This document shows, in pieces, positions 1 to 5,718 of a stretch of 13,653 bases of DNA. This stretch comes from Nesterenkonia populi (lineage in GTDB: Bacteria > Actinomycetota > Actinomycetes > Actinomycetales > Micrococcaceae). Below the pieces are notes generated by a model. It was not told the DNA's origin. It worked only from the letters and a program-made list of their open reading frames with translations, and ran no database searches. Position 1 is the stretch's first letter. Every line of letters starts with the position of its first letter. The stretch is taken from NCBI RefSeq assembly GCF_007994735.1, contig NZ_VOIL01000002.1, positions 1 to 13,653 on the forward strand. The letters run 5' to 3'. A program made the translations under genes and the position numbers.

Positions 1-32
1 TCCCTTGGCCTGAGCCGGAGCTGGGCCAGATG

Positions 33-61
33 CGACCGTCTTCAGGGGCCTCGGATAGGAT
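33..61 (+). promoter_or_regulatory. Possible promoter of the tRNA gene
   Basis: A TAGGAT hexamer at 56-61 fits the actinobacterial -10 consensus TAnnnT. A weak -35 (GCGACC, 32-37) lies 18 bases upstream. The predicted transcription start near 68 would leave a short 5' leader before the tRNA at 87. The -35 match is poor, so this is tentative. Confidence 0.35.
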
Positions 62-86
62 GAAGCGGCCCCTCTGCAGGGGGCGA

Positions 87-160
87 GGGGAGTTAGCTCA
101 GATGGTTAGAGCAGAGGACTCATAATCCTTGGGTCGCGGGTTCAAGTCCCGCACTCCCTA
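87..160 (+). tRNA. tRNA with CAU anticodon (elongator Met, or Ile2)
   Basis: A 74-base cloverleaf can be folded by eye. The acceptor stem pairs GGGGAGT (87-93) with ACTCCCT (153-159) with one G-U pair, followed by discriminator A160. The D stem is GCTC/GAGC. The anticodon stem is GAGGA/TCCTT with loop CTCATAA (119-125), and the T arm is GCGGG-TTCAAGT-CCCGC. The anticodon is CAT at 121-123. A CAU tRNA could be elongator tRNA-Met or the lysidine-modified tRNA-Ile2, and the sequence alone does not settle which. CCA is not encoded. The 3' part from the anticodon loop onward is the target duplicated by the integrative element, so the functional gene is now half chromosomal and half element-supplied. 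Confidence 0.95.
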
Positions 161-162
161 CG
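118..162 (+). repeat. attL core (45-bp direct repeat in the tRNA)
   Basis: Identical in all 45 positions to 13550-13594. The identity begins at the 5' edge of the anticodon loop and runs two bases past the tRNA 3' end. The preceding base (G117 versus A13549) and the following base (G163 versus A13595) differ. Tyrosine integrases often cut within the anticodon loop, so the crossover probably lies in the first 8 or so bases (118-125). Confidence 0.95.
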
Positions 163-190
163 GACGCAGAACCTTGAGAATAGAGGGAAG

Positions 191-229
191 GAGGCCCGTT
201 TCGGTACTTGCCGAGGCGGGTCTCTTTTT
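191..229 (+). terminator. Rho-independent terminator after the tRNA
   Basis: GAGGCCCG (191-198) pairs with CGGGTCTC (217-224) with one G-U pair. An inner stem TCGG/CCGA (201-204 with 211-214) extends it. Five T residues follow at 225-229. It lies 31 bases past the tRNA, on the element side of attL, so the element appears to bring its own terminator for the tRNA it rebuilds. Confidence 0.8.
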
Positions 230-235
230 GTCTCT

Positions 236-285
236 GGTGGCCTTTTTGGTGGCCTTTGCTTCTGCTGGTGGCCAATCCGGTGGCC
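236..285 (+). repeat. Four GGTGGCC motifs: putative left integrase arm sites
   Basis: GGTGGCC occurs at 236-242, 248-254, 267-273 and 279-285. This makes two pairs, each with an exact 12-bp period. The first pair is CTGGTGGCC-TTTTT-GGTGGCC-TTT and the second is CTGGTGGCC-AATCC-GGTGGCC-A. The same paired motif occurs at 13414-13432 on the other side of the element. Paired direct repeats flanking a core att site are the hallmark of arm-type binding sites for the N-terminal domain of tyrosine integrases. The role is inferred. Confidence 0.7.
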
Positions 286-454
286 ACAAGACCGGGCGCG
301 CCGGATGACGCGTTGGGCGCCTGGCGATCATCTTCGAGGGAGACCGGCCTGAGTGGTGTGATCTGGGTTAGCCGAGGTGCTCCAAACACACTCACCTGTG
401 ATCGTGCGCGTGTGCGCGGTTCCAGTGTAGCGGCGAGCCGTGCTTGTGCCCGGG

Positions 455-1279
455 TTACTCGCGCTGGGCGTGCATCGCGAAGGTGGGGCCGGTTTCGGTG
501 TACGGGCTACCTGTCACGTCGGCGTGGAGGCCGGTGGGTGTGAAGCCTGCTGTGGTGAGTTCGGTGGTGACTTCTTCGGACGTGAGGCAGTGCATCCAGT
601 TCCAGAACTGCCGGGTGCTCCTGTTGGTCTTGATGGTGTAGCGGTCGAGCACGAGACGCTGGTCGGGATAGGTCCAAGTCTCGTGCGTCCCCAGGTAGGG
701 GGGCTCGGCCCAGAAGCCGTCCATGAGGTTGGTCTCGGAGATGATGGAATCGGAAAAGTTGGCGAAGCGTGCCGCGCTGGTCACATCGAACAGAATCCGT
801 CCGCCCGGGCGTAGTGCGTCGTAGACGCGGGAGAGCAGCTGGGCGCGCTGGGCGGGGCTGAGTGCGCTGTAGTCCTCGTAGATGAGGATCGCGGCGTCAT
901 GGTCCTCACCGATGTCGCCGGTCAGATAGTCGCCTTGGCGGTAGGTGATCGGTACCGCGGCCTGTTTGGCCTGGTCACGTGCGTAGGCCAGGGCGCGGGT
1001 GGAGACGTCCACGCCGAAGACCTGTATGCCGCGGTTGGCGCAGCGCTGGGCGTAGAGGCCGGGGCCGCAGCCAAGGTCCAGCAGCCGTGCCCCTGGCTGG
1101 AGGTGCAGGACGGAGATGAGCCATTCGACGGACCGGTCGATGAACTCGTGTGGGCGGGAAGCCATCGGGTTGGCCGGGTCGAGGTGGTTGGCGAGCATCC
1201 GCGCCGAGATGTGCGGATCGTCCCAGAACTCGGGGGTGGTGAAGGCGCTGAACGGTGCAGGGCGAGTCGACGAAGTCAT
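455..1279 (-). CDS. Class I SAM-dependent methyltransferase
   Basis: A 274-residue protein with a Rossmann-type methyltransferase core. Motif I is LLDLGCGPG at residues 66-74. The post-I acidic strand is VFGVDVS (87-93), where D91 would bind the ribose of S-adenosylmethionine. A GDYLT motif (116-120) lies near the adenine site. YDALRPGGRILFDV (153-166) is the usual strand-helix-turn after motif III. The C-terminal third is rich in aromatic residues (FWNWMH, 225-230) and probably shapes the acceptor pocket. The acceptor (small molecule, protein or nucleic acid) cannot be told; no DNA-methylase motif such as NPPY is present. The start is supported by GGAG four bases upstream of the ATG. It is the leftmost cargo gene, transcribed towards attL, and has no partner gene. 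Length is ordinary for a stand-alone methyltransferase. Confidence 0.88.
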   Translation of the reverse strand: MTSSTRPAPFSAFTTPEFWDDPHISARMLANHLDPANPMASRPHEFIDRSVEWLISVLHLQPGARLLDLGCGPGLYAQRCANRGIQVFGVDVSTRALAYARDQAKQAAVPITYRQGDYLTGDIGEDHDAAILIYEDYSALSPAQRAQLLSRVYDALRPGGRILFDVTSAARFANFSDSIISETNLMDGFWAEPPYLGTHETWTYPDQRLVLDRYTIKTNRSTRQFWNWMHCLTSEEVTTELTTAGFTPTGLHADVTGSPYTETGPTFAMHAQRE

Positions 1280-1665
1280 GGTGCTCCAGGTTGATCGTGA
1301 TAGCCATCGGGGTGGCTAGGACGGGGATCGGATCAGGAGCACATGCCAACATCGTATCAACCGTCGTGCCGCGCATCGCTGATTGCCCGTGAGTGAAGAG
1401 TGGGCTTCAGGGTCCCCGGTATGGGACCGCCGCGCCGCGGGTCGCTGCCAGAGGTCTGGGCCTTGGCCACTTCGACCACATCCTCTGGCGCTGGCAGAGA
1501 AGCCGCTGAATGGCGGAACCCCAATGGCCTCAGATGACCAACTCGATTTTCTCTCGTTGCTGCAACCCCCGGGAAGTCTCCCTAGATGTACCGAAGGCGT
1601 GCGTGGGTCTGCATTAGGCTGAATCTCTAGCAGTCGCATCAAGTCTGAGGGGTGGAGCTGGGGTC
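1280..1665. other. Intergenic region with two inverted repeats
   Basis: Between the divergent methyltransferase and DUF3644 genes. No coding sequence is supported. It contains a perfect hairpin GGTCCC-CGGTAT-GGGACC at 1411-1428, and a longer-range inverted repeat GCCAGAGG (1447-1454) with CCTCTGGC (1492-1499). Promoters for both flanking genes must lie here, but no convincing -35/-10 pair was found. Confidence 0.45.
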
Positions 1666-2763
1666 GTGGCCGCACGCAAGACGAAGCAATATGTAAGCAC
1701 CGCTGTGGAATCCCTAACCCTAGCCATCGAGCTGTTTAACAGACCGACGCCAGTGGGTCGCGAACACGCCACGGTGATGTTGGCTGCACACGCCTTCGAA
1801 ATGCTGCTCAAGGGGGCCATCTACGAGCAGCGCCGTAGCGTGAATTTTTCGGGTAGCGATCGATCTTTCGATCTCGGTAAATGCATCACGATCGCCGAAT
1901 CTTCATTAGGTATTCTCGAAGAAGGCGACCGCGTGGTGCTGATGGCCATCAGAGATCTCCGAGATGCCGCGACACATGATGTCATCAAGATGAGCGATGA
2001 CGTGCTGTAGCTGCATCTTCGCTCTGCGGTCACCATTTTCAGGAAGGTGCTGCAAGAGCTGACCGGACAAGATCTCACTGACGTGATGCCAGGACGCGTG
2101 CTCCCGGTTTCTGCCAGTCCGCCTAGCGAGGTTGGCCTAGTCGTCGGCAAGGAGGTCGAACAGATCTCTGCCATGCTAAGACCAGGGAAGCGGCAGACAG
2201 CTGAGGCTCGAGCCAGGCTCATTCCACTTCTGGCACTCGACCGTGCTGCCCGGGGGGAGACCGAGCCGCCGGCTGAATCCGAGATTCAGCGGATAGTCGG
2301 AGCGGTCAAAGATCAACGGGAGTGGTCATCTGTGTTCCCCGGCGTCGTGGGGCTTCAGCTCGTCGGAGGACTGCGAAGTTCGGACCACGTCCAAGAGGTC
2401 AGCCTTCGCATAGATCCGAAACGAGGAGAGCTGGCGGTGCGGCCTGCCGACGAGGATGAAGAAGCGGTTGCTTACCGAGAGGTCGATACATTCGACAAAT
2501 ACTCCCTGAAGCTGACCAAGCTCGGGGGAAAGCTAGGACTCAGCCGACACCAAGGTCTGGCTGTAGTCGAAGCTCTAGGTTTGAAGGATGATCCCAAGTG
2601 CTACAGGGAGAAGCGCAGCGCGAGCGGCAGCATCCAATTCCAGGGGTTGAGCAATGCCGCCCTTGAGCGGGCGAAACGAGCTCTCCAGCAGGGTCTCGAT
2701 GTAGAGGGAGCCGTGGATGATTACAACGCTCGAAGGAGGACTGGTGTGGGGACTTCACGCTAG
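1666..2763 (+). pseudogene. DUF3644 protein gene interrupted by an in-frame TAG
   Basis: One reading frame runs from a GTG at 1666 (GGAG eight bases upstream) to the stop at 2761-2763 and is broken only by TAG at 2008-2010 (codon 115). The 114 residues before it carry DUF3644 features: AIELFNRP (20-27), AHAFEMLLKG (41-50) and IRDLRDAATH (95-104). R99-x4-H104 fits the R-x4-6-H signature of HEPN RNases. Directly after the TAG the frame continues LHLRSAVTIFRKVL, the expected next helix, so the TAG probably replaces a Tyr codon. The downstream part contributes about 250 residues. A GTG at 2047 could restart translation but lacks a properly spaced ribosome site. The full length of about 365 codons suits the family. 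DUF3644 proteins have no settled biochemical role. Alternatives are amber suppression or a sequencing error. Confidence 0.8.
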
Positions 2764-2868
2764 TTGCACCCGACACGGGATCTAGAGGACTGTCCGAACA
2801 TGGGAGGCGGCACCAACCGCCGCCGGGGGAGACCGCGCAAAATCTCAATCCATATCTACGGAGATCCC

Positions 2869-3408
2869 ATGAGCGACCCGCGCGAGCTGACCATAGCAAG
2901 AGACATCACCCTCACCTTCAACAGCGGCATCAGCCTCACCGGCGATGTCGTGCTGCTGACCCGTCCTGATTCCTATGTGCCGCATCATCTGATGCTCACC
3001 ACGCCTGAGGGCGACATCGAGCACCTCTCGATCACCTACGACCGCGCCAGGCTGCCGCGCTATGCGCCGCAGACCGACCTGCTGCTCAAGAACTACTCCG
3101 AGCACTCTGGCCTGCCTGCAGTGCTGGAGGCTTCAGGCATCGGCGTCATCAGTGACACTGTCCAGATACCGCCGTTCGGATCCGAGATCTGTGCCTTCCG
3201 CCCGCTGCTGGCCTCGGCTGCGGTCAACGCAGCGCTCAGCGAGCAGGCAGCAGCGTTCGACGCTGTGACGGCCGATCCCGAGTGGGGCGCGATGGTCGAC
3301 ACCGCACTCGATGTCCGAGACAACCTCAAGCAGCTGCTGGCGGTCACCGCTGGCATCCGCACAGCGCCACCCTCGACGGCGACCAAGCCCAGCACCATCA
3401 CTGGATGA
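2869..3408 (+). CDS. Hypothetical protein, 179 residues
   Basis: Not recognised. The start ATG at 2869 has GGAG five bases upstream. The N-terminal half alternates hydrophobic and polar residues (ITLTFNSGISLTGDVVLLT, about 13-31), suggesting a beta-sheet domain. The C-terminal half is Ala-rich and probably helical, ending in a Pro/Thr/Ser-rich tail. No catalytic motif, signal peptide or membrane segment is visible. The frame is open further upstream to an alternative ATG at 2800 (AGAGGA ten bases before it), which would add 23 residues including RRGRPRK, an AT-hook-like basic motif; which start is used is uncertain. The gene follows the broken DUF3644 gene on the same strand by about 105 bases and could have been co-transcribed with it. 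Codon use is GC-rich and regular, supporting a real gene. Confidence 0.65.
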   Translation: MSDPRELTIARDITLTFNSGISLTGDVVLLTRPDSYVPHHLMLTTPEGDIEHLSITYDRARLPRYAPQTDLLLKNYSEHSGLPAVLEASGIGVISDTVQIPPFGSEICAFRPLLASAAVNAALSEQAAAFDAVTADPEWGAMVDTALDVRDNLKQLLAVTAGIRTAPPSTATKPSTITG

Positions 3409-3621
3409 GATCGAAGCGAACACAAGGGAGCGGGAGGTCTGCAGCTGGAGTCTGAAGCAGGCCTCATAGCGTTGGATCAGCAAGTGTCCGAAGCGATGAC
3501 CGGAGCCAGTGCGCAGCGGTGTCGGAAGCAGTCCTGAAACGCGCACTCTGGGCGCTGTGCTGGTCTGCAATCCTGCTGCACGAGGGGTTGAAACGACTCT
3601 GGATACCCTCTCTGAGCCTAG

Positions 3622-3655
3622 TTATCCACAGCTCTGAGCGCCCATCTGTGGATAT
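3622..3655. promoter_or_regulatory. Two inverted DnaA boxes
   Basis: TTATCCACA at 3622-3630 is a perfect match to the DnaA box TTATnCACA. TGTGGATAT at 3647-3655 is the reverse complement of ATATCCACA, one mismatch from it. The two face each other: the 9-bp arms 3623-3631 and 3646-3654 are perfectly complementary with a 14-base spacer. Directly to the right is a palindrome TTGCGCAA (3658-3665), followed by the TGATGCA array. The combination suggests a DnaA-assisted origin. Confidence 0.65.
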
Positions 3656-3689
3656 CGTTGCGCAATTTTGCGACACTTCTGCGCACATC

Positions 3690-3814
3690 TTGATGCAATC
3701 CTGATGCATCCCTGTACCGCGCCCCCGTCTGCAGCATCTCTGATGCAATCCTGATGCAGTTCTGCGCGGATCCTGCAGCACCTCCGATGCATCTTGATGC
3801 AATCTTGATGCATC
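3690..3814 (+). repeat. Phased TGATGCA array (iteron-like)
   Basis: TGATGCA occurs at 3691, 3702, 3741, 3752, 3795 and 3806, with a one-mismatch copy (CGATGCA) at 3785. Neighbouring copies are 10-11 bp apart, one helical turn. The first two pairs are 50 bp apart and the third group follows 43 bp later. A degenerate copy (CTGCAATCC-TGCTGCA) lies at 3565-3580. Such spacing places all sites on one face of the helix, as in plasmid iterons or cooperative operators. It is not a CRISPR array, since spacing is too short and variable. Confidence 0.75.
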
Positions 3815-4405
3815 ACCGGCTGTCTCATCCGTCGTGGGTAGCACCAGCTCTGCGTACCGTCACTGATACTCCTCCGCTGCGGCTGTCCCTCTGGGCGCCC
3901 GGCTCTCTGCGAACACGCAGCCAATGTCGCTTGCCGATCCCGGCTCATCGCGTCGCCGACCGGCTTGTCAGGCGCAGCTCTCGGTGGGGGAGGAGAGGCA
4001 CCTGCTCAGCGGCATATCTTGGTCCGCGCTGACGCACAGACCAAGACCGCCGGAAGGCCCTCGTTGCCATGATCGCTGCCCGCTGATGCCTGATCCGCTC
4101 ATCACGTTGGGCGCCTGCTCGATGCGGTTGGGCTGTCAACTCTGCTGCTGCAGTTGCTGTGTGGGACTCAGCTGGTGCTGCACATCTCTGCAGCGCTCTG
4201 CTGGCTCACCGCGTGCAATGAGCGAGGCTCCTGGCTGGAGGCTGGCCTGCTTCCTCCTTCGGGGCGAGGCCCGCTGATCGGTCAGGGAAAATCGCTGGGC
4301 CAACTGCTGCCATCTGTAGCCGTGGCCTACGATGCGGCTGAGCGCCGCTGTGCACGCAACGTGATCGACGTCAGCACCATCCACTCACGTAGGTCGGGCG
4401 GTTGG

Positions 4406-5080
4406 TTAGACAAACGTCACGACTTCCCCCGTGTGGCTCGCCGGGGTGTACTTGATCCCAACCTGATAGCGGCGACCCTTGTCAGTGTCGTCGGGGAACT
4501 CCACTAGTACTGTGAACATTAGAGCGTTGTTGTCAGGATCGGGCTTGCCTTCACGACTCCCGTGGACGAATCGTAGATTGAACACCAGGCCACTCTGGAT
4601 TTTGGTCTCAATAGCTTGGCGGAGCCCCTCGCGGCTCAGCCCACGAAGTCCTGCACGACGAACCGAAGCCCCGTGGCCGTTGGTCTCGCTAGTCAGGTAG
4701 GTGAACCGCCCCTCGTCGAGATCCAACTTCAGCTCACTGAGTGGGCTCTGACTGCCATCGAGTGCGGTCAGCGTGAGCGCGCTGTCTTCGTGGGCCCATT
4801 CCGGTACGCCGTTGTCCATGCGGTGGTCGAGCACTACGCCGTAAATCGACTGCTCGACTCCCACGAGGCGGAAGTCGTGGTCTCCCGCGGGCAGCATGGT
4901 GTGCGGTGAGCCTTCCTCGTCGGCTGGAACGATGAGCGCGTCGTCGGCGCGGATCGCGTACTGCGGAAGCAGCATGGTCGACTTGAGTGGAGTCCACGTC
5001 GAGCAGTTGATGTACCCCAGATATGCGGCCGTTGATTCTTGCAGCGCGGCGTCCATGGTGCTGACCTGTTTACGCGACAT
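4406..5080 (-). CDS. Hypothetical protein, third gene of the OLD nuclease cluster
   Basis: Not recognised. The chosen ATG at 5080 gives 224 residues; a second ATG eight codons on (5056) is possible. The start overlaps the end of the upstream gene by 11 bases, indicating translational coupling. The protein is acidic in the middle and appears beta-rich, with alternating segments such as FRLVGVEQSIYGVVLDH (about 70-86) and a C-terminal stretch NALMFTVLVEFPDD followed by RYQVGIKY (about 190-212). No catalytic motif, membrane segment or signal peptide is evident. Its position as the last gene of a tightly coupled pair behind an OLD-type nuclease suggests it works with that system, for example as a sensor or regulatory subunit, but this is context only. 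No clear terminator was found beyond it. Confidence 0.7.
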   Translation of the reverse strand: MSRKQVSTMDAALQESTAAYLGYINCSTWTPLKSTMLLPQYAIRADDALIVPADEEGSPHTMLPAGDHDFRLVGVEQSIYGVVLDHRMDNGVPEWAHEDSALTLTALDGSQSPLSELKLDLDEGRFTYLTSETNGHGASVRRAGLRGLSREGLRQAIETKIQSGLVFNLRFVHGSREGKPDPDNNALMFTVLVEFPDDTDKGRRYQVGIKYTPASHTGEVVTFV

Positions 5081-5558
5081 ATTCGTGAGGTAAGAGGGCG
5101 CAGTACTGTTCGGTGGACAATTGAGGAAAGTCAGTCGTGCGTATGAGGTGCTCGTCCAGTTCCTTCCACACCCAAGCGGGCGGGGCGTCGAGAAGGTCAC
5201 CCTGACTAATCGCAGTCTTCTGAGGGCCGTGACGCCATAACGCTGGTAACCAGGCTTTAGACAGTTCGAACCCGTAGTGGGTACCCGTGACGGCGCTCGA
5301 GTTAAAAAGGAACGCGACCTCCGCACGTTTCGCTCGAGGAGTCAGCGCCCACCGTAAGTTTGCGTACTCCACGCCACCTCGAGCAAGTTCCCGAGTCGCC
5401 TCTTGATGCAACTCGCGAAGCAGTTCACCCACACGTGTGCTGTCCAGATCGAGTGCTGCAGTCGATGAGGACACATACACGTTGGTGTAGTTGTTGAAGG
5501 AGTGAATAGTAAACTCTGGATCTGGCGCGCCTGTAGGTGTTCCCGACTCGTTAGCCAT
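5070..5558 (-). CDS. Hypothetical protein, second gene of the OLD nuclease cluster
   Basis: Not recognised; 162 residues from the ATG at 5558. The ribosome site is weak (GAGG about 11 bases upstream). The first 20 residues are Gly/Pro-rich and probably flexible. They are followed by an aromatic beta-like stretch FNNYTNVYVSSS (about 21-32), then a charged helix TRVGELLRELHQEATRELA (about 41-59), a strand region AEVAFLFNSSAV (about 79-90) and a Trp-rich segment WLPALW...WVWKEL. No known motif was found. The stop codon lies inside the start of the next gene (overlap 5070-5080), so the two are probably translated together. It is separated from the OLD gene by 160 bases of apparently non-coding sequence on the same strand, which could hold its own promoter. 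Confidence 0.7.
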   Translation of the reverse strand: MANESGTPTGAPDPEFTIHSFNNYTNVYVSSSTAALDLDSTRVGELLRELHQEATRELARGGVEYANLRWALTPRAKRAEVAFLFNSSAVTGTHYGFELSKAWLPALWRHGPQKTAISQGDLLDAPPAWVWKELDEHLIRTTDFPQLSTEQYCALLPHEYVA

Positions 5559-5718
5559 CTTGCAACTGCCTCACTGTTCGATCCCCGCTGTCGACTCGGT
5601 AACCGGATGGCAAGACTCGCGTGTAAAGCGCCGCTGGCACGTCTACGAACGCGAAGCTCGATACGCTGCTCTTGGTGGGAACCCCCTGCTGCAACAGCGC
5701 CTGGAGTCGCATGTCGGC

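Larger units (their letters stand above)
3409..4405. other. One kilobase with no supported gene; origin-like in its left half
   Basis: Open frames on both strands are short or repeat-driven and lack good ribosome sites. The left half holds the DnaA boxes and TGATGCA array listed separately. The right half (about 3845-4405) is rich in CTGCTG/CTGCAG words but I see no clear hairpin terminator, gene or longer repeat in it. It may contain eroded coding sequence, but no family can be recognised. Confidence 0.5.

Noticed and set aside
120..395. Antisense open frame over the tRNA and attL
   Set aside because: It reads through the tRNA, terminator and GGTGGCC repeats on the opposite strand, a well-known annotation artefact; a similar one covers attR at 13320-13586.
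208..814. Plus-strand frames opposite the methyltransferase
   Set aside because: They are GC-rich shadows of the methyltransferase and att region without ribosome sites or recognisable domains.
2047..2763. Separate 238-residue gene starting at GTG 2047
   Set aside because: It is in the same frame as the DUF3644 start and continues its sequence after the amber codon; AGGAAG directly abuts the GTG with no proper spacing.
3690..3814. CRISPR array
   Set aside because: Repeat units are 7-11 bp with 3-4 bp or irregular gaps, no spacers of uniform length and no cas genes.
3464..3948. Minus-strand open frames rich in MHQDCIKM-like repeats
   Set aside because: The repeated peptide is only the translation of the phased TGATGCA array; the two overlapping frames show the same words and no ribosome site, so this is not a protein.
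4154..4507. Plus-strand frame of 117 codons overlapping the end of the OLD cluster
   Set aside because: It has no good ribosome site, no recognisable motif, and runs antisense into the better supported 224-residue gene.
5571..5600. T-loop-like sequence TTCGATCC suggesting a tRNA fragment
   Set aside because: No matching acceptor, D or anticodon stems could be folded around it.
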